Assembly (NCBI RefSeq): GCF_001282115.1
Contig: NZ_LJBR01000206.1
Coordinates: forward strand, 1-42,677
DNA: 42,677 nucleotides
Reading direction: 5' to 3'
Source of the DNA: Streptomyces sp. NRRL B-24085
Lineage (GTDB): Bacteria; Actinomycetota; Actinomycetes; Streptomycetales; Streptomycetaceae
Shown here in pieces: positions 7,717-16,814 of this stretch; position 1 is the first letter of the stretch; the number at the start of each line of letters is the position of its first letter. The position numbers and the translations under genes were made by a program. Below the pieces are notes generated by a model. It was not told where the DNA came from, ran no database searches, and saw nothing but the letters and a program-made list of their open reading frames with translations.

Positions 7717-8829
7717 GTGACGGCATTTCAACGGGATCTCACCATGGACGACATGATCGGCGCCGGTGTCGCCGTGGTCGCGGGCCTGGTGGCGGCCTTT
7801 CTGCTGCGCATGCTGCTCAAGTGGCTGGGCAAGCACGCGGACCGCACCAAGTGGGGCGGTGACGACGTCCTCGTGGCCGCGCTGCGGACCGTGGTGCCCT
7901 CGGCGGCGGTCGCGGGCGGTCTCGCCGTCGCCGCGGCCGCCCTGCCGCTGACCAAGGGCGTCCAGCGCACGGTCAACCAGGTGCTGACGGTACTGCTGAT
8001 CTTCGTGGTGACGGTGGCGGCGGCCCGGCTGGTCGCGGGGCTCGTGCGGACGGTCACCACGTCCCGTTCCGGAGTCGCCGGATCGGCCACGATCTTCGTC
8101 AACATCACCCGGGTCCTGGTCCTGGCGATCGGCTTCCTGGTCGTGCTCCAGACCCTCGGCATCTCCATAGCGCCTCTGCTCACCGCCCTGGGCGTCGGCG
8201 GACTCGCGGTCGCGCTCGCCCTCCAGGACACGCTCGCCAACCTCTTCGCGGGCATCCACATCCTCGCCTCCAAGACGGTCCAGCCCGGCGACTACATCCG
8301 GCTGGCCAGCGGCGAGGAGGGCTACGTCGAGGACATCAACTGGCGCCAGACCACGGTCCGCGCGCTCTCCAACAACCTGATCGTCGTCCCCAACGGCGAG
8401 CTCGCCAAGACGAACATGACCAACTTCATGCGACCCGAGCAGCAGTTGACGATCCTGGTGCAGGTCGGGGTGGCCTACGACAGCGATCTCGACCACGTCG
8501 AGCGGGTCACCTGCGAGGTCGTCACCGAGGTCATGACCGAGGTCGAGGGCGCGGTCCCGGAGCACGAGCCGCTGGTCCGCTTCCACACCTTCGGCGACTC
8601 CCGGATCGGCTTCACGGTCATCCTGGGCGTCGGCGAGTTCAGCGACCAGTTCCGCATCAAGCACGAGTTCATCAAGCAGCTGCACAAGCGCTACCGCGAG
8701 GAGGGCATCCGGATCCCGGCGCCGACGCGGACCGTGGCCCTCCAGCAGGGATCGGTGTCGATCCCGCACCAGCGCGGCGCGGAGACGGTGGTCGAGCCGG
8801 GCGAGGTGCCCTCCGCCCGGCTCGACTGA
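7717..8829 (+). CDS. mechanosensitive ion channel, MscS family
   Basis: A 370-residue small-conductance mechanosensitive channel. Hydrophobic helices at the N-terminus are followed by the pore-helix signature LTALGVGGLAVALALQDTLA and the beta domain (PGDYIRL...GYVEDINWRQT), then the C-terminal MscS domain. It sits in the plasma membrane and releases solutes on hypo-osmotic shock. I place the start at GTG 7717, with AGGTGG 7 bases upstream, instead of an upstream in-frame ATG at 7639 whose extra 26 residues look non-coding and overlap a hairpin. ATG 7744 is an alternative. The gene ends 3 bases from the convergent peptidase gene. Confidence 0.88.
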   Translation: MTAFQRDLTMDDMIGAGVAVVAGLVAAFLLRMLLKWLGKHADRTKWGGDDVLVAALRTVVPSAAVAGGLAVAAAALPLTKGVQRTVNQVLTVLLIFVVTVAAARLVAGLVRTVTTSRSGVAGSATIFVNITRVLVLAIGFLVVLQTLGISIAPLLTALGVGGLAVALALQDTLANLFAGIHILASKTVQPGDYIRLASGEEGYVEDINWRQTTVRALSNNLIVVPNGELAKTNMTNFMRPEQQLTILVQVGVAYDSDLDHVERVTCEVVTEVMTEVEGAVPEHEPLVRFHTFGDSRIGFTVILGVGEFSDQFRIKHEFIKQLHKRYREEGIRIPAPTRTVALQQGSVSIPHQRGAETVVEPGEVPSARLD

Positions 8830-8832
8830 GCC

Positions 8833-10368
8833 CTACAGCGTCGCCGAGTTGTCGTGCCAGTGGCCGTCGGTCCGGTTCTGCGGCCGGCGCAGCGCGGAAC
8901 TGGCGGGCGTCACCGTCCAGTCCGGGTGACCGGGCATCCTCGGGGTTTTCGTCCCGTAGAGCCAGTCGCCCAGGAAGCCCGACTGGTCGGCGCCGGAGAC
9001 CTCCGAGGCGACGGCGATGTAGTCGTCGGTCGACGCGGAGGCGTTGCGGAAGCGCTCGAGGAACGTCGACTCGATCGCCGCGAAGACCGTCTCGCCGACC
9101 TGTCGGCGCAGCGCGTACAGGACGAGGACGCCGCCCAGGTAGCGCTGGCTGTCGAAGAGGTCGGCCGCGTTCGGGGCGGCGACGGGGCCCGAGGTCCTGC
9201 GCCACTGGTCGCCGCGGGCGTACGTGTCCTTCATGCGCGCCTCCATGGTGGTCAGGCCCAGGGAGTCGGCCCAGCCGCGCTCGTAGCGGTACAGCAGCCC
9301 GTAGAAGTCGGCGTGGCCCTCGTTGAGCCACAGATCGGACCAGGTGGCCGGGCTCACGCTGTTGCCGAAGTACGAGTGGACCAGCTCGTGCATCATGTGC
9401 GAGCCGATGCTCCTCTCCGCCTGGAGCAGGAAGTTCGGCTTGTACAGGGTGAGGGTCTGGGTCTCCAGGCCCGTGAAGTCGAAGGCGTTCGAGGCGTCGT
9501 TGTTGCAGGGCAGCAGCCCGTACGTCTCGAAGGGGAACGCCCCGAGCCGCTGCTCGATCCAGCTCACCAGGTTCGGGGTGAGGGCGAGGGCGGGCTCCAG
9601 GGCGGCGGCCCGGGCGGCCGGCACGACGTCCCTGAGCGGGAGTCCGTGCGGGCCCTGCCGCTCCTTGATCACGTAGTCGCCGACCGTGATCTGCACGACC
9701 TCCGTGGCGATCGGCTCCCGGGACTGGTAGCGGTACGCGGTCCGGCCGTCCCCGAGGTCCTCGGTGCTCACCAGCCGGCCGCTCGCCACGCCCTTGAGAC
9801 CGGCCGGGACGGTGATGCGGCAGCTGATGTCCGCCTTGTCCGAGGGGTGGTCGTTGCAGGGGAAGACCGTGTGCGCCGCGTCGGGCTGGGGGCAGACCGC
9901 GAAACCGTCCGGGGTGGGCACCCAGGCGGTGGGGGTGACGGCGGACCGCGGGTCCGCCGTGTACGTCACGGTCACGGTCGCCGTGGTCCGCGCGGCCAGC
10001 GGGGCGGCCGGGGTGATCCGCAGCTTCGCACCGGCCTGCTCGCGGACGGCCGGCACGCCGTCGAGCAGCACCTCGTGCACGTCGAGGCCCAGCGCGTCCA
10101 GGGAGAGGCGGCTCAGCTCCTGGGTGGTGGTGATCGTCAGGGTCGCCGTCGCGTCTACGAGCCGGGTCGTGGCGTCGTACGCGAGGTCGAGGTCGTACGC
10201 GCAGACGCGGTAGCCGTCGTTGCCGAGGCCCGGGAAGACGGGGTCCCCGAGCGTCTCCGGGCCCGGGGTGCCGGTTTCCGGGTCGGCGTGCGCCGGGGCG
10301 GCCTCGGTCAGGGCCGCCACGGTGCCGAGCAGCGCTGCCGGGGCCGTCACTCTGGTGCGATATCTCAT
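8833..10368 (-). CDS. secreted M1-family zinc metallopeptidase
   Basis: A 511-residue aminopeptidase-N-like enzyme. An N-terminal signal peptide is predicted (MRYRTR, then a hydrophobic stretch ending APAHA), so it is exported. The zinc site is HELVH followed 18 residues later by E in WLNEGHADF, the M1 HEXXH-X18-E pattern. The upstream substrate motif, GxMEN in the family, reads GLETQ; the glutamate is kept. The protein is much shorter than full aminopeptidase N (about 850), as in the short actinobacterial M1 forms that lack the large C-terminal helical domain. GGAAAG precedes the ATG. It probably removes N-terminal residues from peptides outside the cell or at the surface. Confidence 0.9.
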   Translation of the reverse strand: MRYRTRVTAPAALLGTVAALTEAAPAHADPETGTPGPETLGDPVFPGLGNDGYRVCAYDLDLAYDATTRLVDATATLTITTTQELSRLSLDALGLDVHEVLLDGVPAVREQAGAKLRITPAAPLAARTTATVTVTYTADPRSAVTPTAWVPTPDGFAVCPQPDAAHTVFPCNDHPSDKADISCRITVPAGLKGVASGRLVSTEDLGDGRTAYRYQSREPIATEVVQITVGDYVIKERQGPHGLPLRDVVPAARAAALEPALALTPNLVSWIEQRLGAFPFETYGLLPCNNDASNAFDFTGLETQTLTLYKPNFLLQAERSIGSHMMHELVHSYFGNSVSPATWSDLWLNEGHADFYGLLYRYERGWADSLGLTTMEARMKDTYARGDQWRRTSGPVAAPNAADLFDSQRYLGGVLVLYALRRQVGETVFAAIESTFLERFRNASASTDDYIAVASEVSGADQSGFLGDWLYGTKTPRMPGHPDWTVTPASSALRRPQNRTDGHWHDNSATL

Positions 10369-10437
10369 GGTCTGCTTTCCCTCGGGCGGCCGGCTGGTCG
10401 GGTCCGGCCGTCGGACGACTGCGATCAAGGTGCATGA

Positions 10438-12810
<2,373 letters not shown>

Positions 12811-12826
12811 CACCCGCCGCTTGCAT

Positions 12827-12866
12827 ACCTCCGCCCCGGCCGGCCGCTGCCCGCCGGGGCGGAGGT
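12827..12866 (+). terminator. isocitrate dehydrogenase terminator
   Basis: Perfect 13-bp stem: ACCTCCGCCCCGG (12827-12839) and CCGGGGCGGAGGT (12854-12866), with a 14-base loop, 17 bases past the stop. Confidence 0.85.
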
Positions 12867-12867
12867 G

Positions 12868-13290
12868 TGTCCGGAGGACGTGTACGGCAGGGCACGTACC
12901 GGCGGGCGCTGTGCCCGGCACCGGGGCCGGCTGCGGCCGTGCCCCGGCGAGGGCGTGGGTGGTTGGAGCAGGCCGAGGGCGCGCCACCCCGCCCGGGGCG
13001 GCTTGCGCCGAGCCGGGGCGCGGCATGTCCGGGGGGCGCACAGGACAGGGCACGTTACGAGGGCCGTTTCGGGCACGGGAGTCGGCCGGGCTCGCGCGCC
13101 TGGAGGGTGCCGGTCCCGGGGACCGGCCCGGGGGCGATACCCCCCGCGGGCCGGCTTCACCCGGCCGGGCCTGGGGCGTGTCCGGAGGGCGGGTGTCCGA
13201 CAGGGCACATGTCGGAGGACCCCGTCGCCGACACGGGAGGCGGGCGGGGCCCGGCGTGAGCCGGGCCCCTCGTCCCCCCGTCGCCGGTGT
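12868..13290. repeat. three degenerate tandem repeats of about 155 bp in a gene-free stretch
   Basis: TGTCCGG followed by a G-rich run and then CAGGGCACGT begins units at 12868, 13026 and 13179 (periods 158 and 153). On the other strand each unit reads GTGCCCTG(T/C)C ... CC(T/C)CCGGACA ... CCCGG. The units also share a CCGGGxCxxGGCGxGTGTCCGG-like junction, and the terminator's right arm forms the first junction. The third unit degenerates before the next gene. Long open frames exist on both strands here, but their Arg/Pro/Gly composition and mutual overlap argue against coding. This is the only gene-free stretch over 300 bases. Confidence 0.6.
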
Positions 13291-13341
13291 CCATGCTGAG
13301 ATGGTGCACCGCGTCACCGATCACGTCCCGGGAGCAGCCGT

Positions 13342-14115
13342 ATGTCCTCGTTCGAACTGTTGGCCGGTGCCGCGGGGTCGTCGGTGATCCTGCATGTGCC
13401 GCACTCGGCGCGGGAGACGCCCGCCGAGGTGCGGGCCGGGATCGTGCTGGACGACGCGGCGCTGGAGCGGGAGCTCGACCACATCGTCGACGCGCACACG
13501 GCGGAACTCGCCGAACGCGCGGCCCGGCTGTCCCGGGTGGTGCCGTGGCGGTTCGTGAACCGGCTGTCGCGGCTGGTCGTGGATCCCGAGCGGTTCCCGG
13601 ACGGGCGGGAGGAGATGCTCGCCGTGGGGATGGGGGCCGTGTACACCAGGACCACGCACCGGGAGGAGCTGCGGCCCGGTGACACCGATCCCGGGCCGCT
13701 CCTCGCGCGCTACTTCCATCCGTACGCCCGGGCCATGACCGACGCCGTGGCGGAGCGGCTGGAGGCGACGGGACGGGCCGTCGTCATCGACGTGCACTCC
13801 TACCCCAGCGCGCCGCTGCCCTACGAACTCCACGGCGAGGGGCCACGGCCCCCGGTCTGCCTCGGCACCGACCCCTTCCACACGCCTCCCGGGCTGCTCG
13901 CCGCGGCCCGGGAGGCGTTCGGGGAGGTCGGGCTGAACAGTCCGTTCAGCGGGGCGTACGTGCCGCTGGAGTTCTACGGCCGCGATCCCAGGGTCAGTGC
14001 CCTGATGGTGGAGATCCGGCGGGACACGTACATGACGGAACCGGGCGGCCCCGCCGGACCGGGGCTCGACCGGCTCGCCCAGGCGCTGGCCGCTCTCGTG
14101 GACTCTCTGGGCTGA
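13342..14115 (+). CDS. N-formylglutamate amidohydrolase family protein
   Basis: A 257-residue protein of the FGase family (PF05013). Family features are HVPHSARETP near residue 17, RFVNRLSRLVVDPERF, GAVYTRTTHR and VIDVHSYPS, followed by a C-terminal region with LMVEIRRDTYM. The known activity is hydrolysis of N-formyl-L-glutamate to glutamate and formate, the last step of one histidine-degradation route (HutG type 2). No hut gene is nearby, so another acylated amino acid is possible. GGGAG lies 7 bases before the ATG. The gene runs convergently into the 14131 gene with 15 bases between stops. Confidence 0.85.
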   Translation: MSSFELLAGAAGSSVILHVPHSARETPAEVRAGIVLDDAALERELDHIVDAHTAELAERAARLSRVVPWRFVNRLSRLVVDPERFPDGREEMLAVGMGAVYTRTTHREELRPGDTDPGPLLARYFHPYARAMTDAVAERLEATGRAVVIDVHSYPSAPLPYELHGEGPRPPVCLGTDPFHTPPGLLAAAREAFGEVGLNSPFSGAYVPLEFYGRDPRVSALMVEIRRDTYMTEPGGPAGPGLDRLAQALAALVDSLG

Positions 14116-14130
14116 GACGGCCGCGGGCGT

Positions 14131-14646
14131 TCAGACGGTCAGCCAGTCGGTGACGACCACTCCCCCACCGGTCCGCAGCCGGAGCGCGAAGGGACCGGCC
14201 GGGGACTCCTCACTGGTGAAGCGGCCCATGTCGTCGGTGGTGAGCGGCGAGCCCGCCTGCGGACCGCTGAGCACCTCGATCCGGGCCGACTGGGGCGGCA
14301 GCACCTGCCCCATCAGGCCGTGCGGGGTGAGTTCGACGTCGACCGTCACCTCGCCCGCGTGGAAGGTCAGCATCCGCGGGGTCCCCGTCGCCCCCCGCAC
14401 CGGCAGGGCGTCCACCACCGAGTCGAAGCCGAGTTCGGCGATCCGGCTGTCCAGGTCGTGCAGCGCGAACGCCTCGACGGCGACCTGCCGCAGCGCGGCC
14501 GGGACGGGGTCCAGGATGGCCGTCGCCTGCCGCAGTTCCTCCTCCAGCAGTTCGAGGGCGAACTCCTCGTCGGGCAGCGCCTCTTCACCGAGGTCCTCGC
14601 CGAGGCCGAGGACGTCGTCGCCGAGGTCGTCGTTCATGTCGCTCAT
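14131..14646 (-). CDS. acidic protein paired with the ECF sigma factor, unknown function
   Basis: A 171-residue soluble protein. The first 40 residues are very acidic (many Asp and Glu). A helical part follows around DPVPAALRQVAVEAFALHDLD. The C-terminal 80 residues form a predicted beta-sandwich (LTFHAGEVTVDVELTPHG ... LRTGGGVVVTDWL), resembling Ig-like or carboxypeptidase-regulatory domains. The ATG at 14646 overlaps the sigma stop (ATGA), so the two are co-translated. That coupling is typical of anti-sigma or sigma-partner proteins, but it has no zinc motif or membrane helix. I infer that it holds, delivers or senses for the sigma factor, or is a protease substrate of the neighbouring module. 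Confidence 0.8.
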   Translation of the reverse strand: MSDMNDDLGDDVLGLGEDLGEEALPDEEFALELLEEELRQATAILDPVPAALRQVAVEAFALHDLDSRIAELGFDSVVDALPVRGATGTPRMLTFHAGEVTVDVELTPHGLMGQVLPPQSARIEVLSGPQAGSPLTTDDMGRFTSEESPAGPFALRLRTGGGVVVTDWLTV

Positions 14647-15218
14647 ACCGCCCCCCGGGCTTCGAGCCGCGCCCGCAGCCGCCTCAGGCAGCGCTGGCGC
14701 AGTGGTCCGATGCTGCCCACCGCGATCCCCAGGGCGGCGGACACCTCCTGGTAGCCGGGCTTCGGCGAGGCCATCAGGATGCGCAGCAACTGCCGGCATC
14801 GCTCGCCGAGTTCCTCGAACTCCTGCCACAGGCGCCGCACCCGCTCGCTCTGGGCGGCGGCCTCCTCGGAGTCGATGAACGACTGCTCGGGCGTACGGTC
14901 CTCGCTGATCCGGTCCAGGAGCTGCGGATCGTCGGTGACGGTCAGCCGCCGCAGGCTCTTAAGCACCTTCAGGCACTCGTGGCGCGCGGTGCTCGCCAGC
15001 CACGACTTGGCCTTGTCGGGTTCACGGATCCGCCCCAGGTGCTGGGCGAAGCGGAACCACACGGTCTGGTACACCTCGTGCGCGTCGGCGTCGGAGAGCC
15101 GGTGCGCGCGCACCACGGCCCACACCAGCGGGCTCAGCCCTTCCACGAGCGCCTTCCAGGCCGCCGCGTCCCCGTCGACGGCGGACTGGACCAGCGCACC
15201 GACATCTGCTCGGTCCAC
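14643..15218 (-). CDS. ECF-type RNA polymerase sigma factor
   Basis: A 191-residue sigma-70 family protein of ECF size. Region 2 spans about residues 30-65 (VWAVVRAHRLSDADAHEVYQ ... FRFAQHLG, then KAKSWLASTARHECLK). Region 4 spans about 135-185, with helix-turn-helix GYQEVSAALGIAVGSIGPLR. It would direct RNA polymerase to a small regulon. The GTG at 15218 has GAGGGGTGG upstream; a farther ATG near 15281 would overlap the upstream gene's stop. It lies 59 bases after the subtilisin stop, and its stop overlaps the acidic gene's start. A long inverted repeat covers its ribosome site. There is no transmembrane anti-sigma gene nearby. Confidence 0.92.
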   Translation of the reverse strand: MDRADVGALVQSAVDGDAAAWKALVEGLSPLVWAVVRAHRLSDADAHEVYQTVWFRFAQHLGRIREPDKAKSWLASTARHECLKVLKSLRRLTVTDDPQLLDRISEDRTPEQSFIDSEEAAAQSERVRRLWQEFEELGERCRQLLRILMASPKPGYQEVSAALGIAVGSIGPLRQRCLRRLRARLEARGAV

Positions 15219-15267
15219 GGTCCCACCCCTCGTGTACGGCAAGTAATCGTACGCCGTGGAAGGGACC
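15219..15267 (-). promoter_or_regulatory. inverted repeat over the sigma-factor ribosome site
   Basis: Outer arms GGTCCC (15219-15224) and GGGACC (15262-15267); inner arms ACGGC and GCCGT. In the transcript the sigma gene's GAGGGGTGG falls in the loop region just before the GTG, so the fold could modulate sigma translation relative to the upstream protease. Confidence 0.35.
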
Positions 15268-15277
15268 GCTCCGGCCG

Positions 15278-16705
15278 TCATGCGCCGACCGGACGCTGCA
15301 CGACCGGCACCGGGCGCCAGCCGGCCGGCTTCAGCGCCGGTACGTGCGCCCCGCGCACTTCGGCGAACTGCGTGTTGGTGGCGAGCAGTTGCTGCCGGGC
15401 GGCACGCGGGTCGGTCTCCTTGTGCGCGGTCATGTGGGCGGCGACCAGACCTGCCACGACCGGGGTCGCGAAGGAGGTTCCGCTCCAGTGCGCGTACCCC
15501 TCGAACATCACCTGGTCCGGCTTGGCGGTGCTGCCGTCCTCGCTCAACATGCCGACGTGGGCGGGCGACTGGCAGGTGCACACGTAGGTGAAGCCGTACC
15601 GGCAGGCGTCATAGGTGGAGTGCTGGTACAGGTACGGCACCGGCGCGTCGAACCCGGTGAGGGCGCTGGTGAGGCGCTCGCCGGGGGCGTAGACCTTGAC
15701 CCAGGAGCCGTGGTTGCTGAAGCAGGCGCCGAACTCGCCGTCGGCGCGCAGCGCGCCGACCGACAGGACGGCCCCCTGGTAGTCGGGCAGGTCGGCGTAG
15801 GCGGCGGGCCAGAACGGGCTGGCGCTGGCGTTGTTGCCGGCCGCGGCGACCAACAGGGTGCCGCGGGCGCGCAGTTCCTGCATGAAGGCGTCCATGCCGA
15901 GCAGTCCGTCGGTGCGGCCGTTGGAGGTGCCCGCGGAGAGGCTGATGATGTCGGGCCAGCCGTCGGCGACCGCCTCGAAGAGCTTCTCGCCGAGCTCGGA
16001 CTCCAGGATGGCGCCCGCGTCGTTGAGGGTGCTGCGGACAGTGATGTCGGTGTTGGGCGCGACGGCCGCGAGGACACCGGCGATGAACGTGCCGTGGCCG
16101 ACGTACTGGAGGAGGTTGCCGTCCCCGTCGGTCTCGGTGCCGTGCAGGTCGCCCCCGACGTGGGCGAGCAGCGGGACGAGCGCGTGGTCGTGGGTGAGGC
16201 CGTTGTCGACGACGAGGACGTCCACGGCGGTGTCCGGGTCGTGACCGGTCTCCGCGGGGGCCGGGTTGGTGCCCTGGCTGAGGGCGGCCGGCACGGGTTC
16301 GTCGCCGGGGCAGGAGTTGACCGCGATCGACACCACGTGGTTGCGGCTGACCAGACGGTGCCCGGCGCGTCCCTCGCGTTCGCTCATGGCACGCAGGGCG
16401 TGGGTGACCGCGCGGTCACCGCGCCGGTCGCCGTGGCCCGGGTCGCCGACCTTGATCCGGGTGATGCCCGAGCGGTTGGTCTCGGGGCTGTCCCGGCGCA
16501 CGTAGTCGCCGGTCAGACCGGTCGCCTCGGTGAAGTGGGTGCGGACGGTCTCCTCGACGAGCGCCGCGTCCCGGCCGTCGCGGGCGAGGACCACGCCCTT
16601 CTCGTAGATGAACTCCGAGGCGTCGTCAGGTCCGAGGGCCAGCGGGACGTCGGGCATGGAGCGCTGGATCTGGTCGAACTGCTCGTGGAATCGCTGAGGT
16701 GCCAT
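15278..16705 (-). CDS. cytoplasmic S8-family (subtilisin) serine peptidase
   Basis: A 475-residue subtilase. The catalytic triad is complete: D167 in LVVDNG, H204 in GHGTFIAG, S411 in SGTSFATP, with the oxyanion Asn in AAAGNNAS. There is no signal peptide or membrane helix, so it should act inside the cell. The first 155 residues are not a recognisable subtilisin propeptide and may be a binding or control domain. An insertion with Cys368, Cys376 and Cys378 before the nucleophile is unusual. ATG 16705 is chosen because GGGAGG lies 7 bases upstream. It heads an operon with the sigma factor and acidic protein and is divergent from the CHAT protease. Confidence 0.93.
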   Translation of the reverse strand: MAPQRFHEQFDQIQRSMPDVPLALGPDDASEFIYEKGVVLARDGRDAALVEETVRTHFTEATGLTGDYVRRDSPETNRSGITRIKVGDPGHGDRRGDRAVTHALRAMSEREGRAGHRLVSRNHVVSIAVNSCPGDEPVPAALSQGTNPAPAETGHDPDTAVDVLVVDNGLTHDHALVPLLAHVGGDLHGTETDGDGNLLQYVGHGTFIAGVLAAVAPNTDITVRSTLNDAGAILESELGEKLFEAVADGWPDIISLSAGTSNGRTDGLLGMDAFMQELRARGTLLVAAAGNNASASPFWPAAYADLPDYQGAVLSVGALRADGEFGACFSNHGSWVKVYAPGERLTSALTGFDAPVPYLYQHSTYDACRYGFTYVCTCQSPAHVGMLSEDGSTAKPDQVMFEGYAHWSGTSFATPVVAGLVAAHMTAHKETDPRAARQQLLATNTQFAEVRGAHVPALKPAGWRPVPVVQRPVGA

Positions 16706-16801
16706 GGCGTGTCCTCCCACTGAGGCGTCGGTCGTCAGTCAGAGCCGCGGGTCCGGTGATTGATACAGCGCCAAACCGGTGTGGCCCGCCACCTGGGCCA
16801 C

Positions 16802-16814
16802 TACCATCCATGGA
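16802..16814 (+). promoter_or_regulatory. candidate -10 TACCAT for a leaderless CHAT transcript
   Basis: TACCAT (16802-16807) ends 7 bases before the GTG at 16815, the spacing expected if transcription begins at the start codon. No Shine-Dalgarno is visible. The -35 region is not clear. Confidence 0.4.

Noticed and set aside
12868..13290. A CRISPR array
   Set aside because: Only three units, unit length about 155 bp, strong divergence between units and no cas genes.
12821..13387. Overlapping open frames on both strands in the repeat region
   Set aside because: Arg/Pro/Gly-rich composition, overlap in several frames and tandem-repeat structure fit non-coding GC-rich DNA better than a protein.
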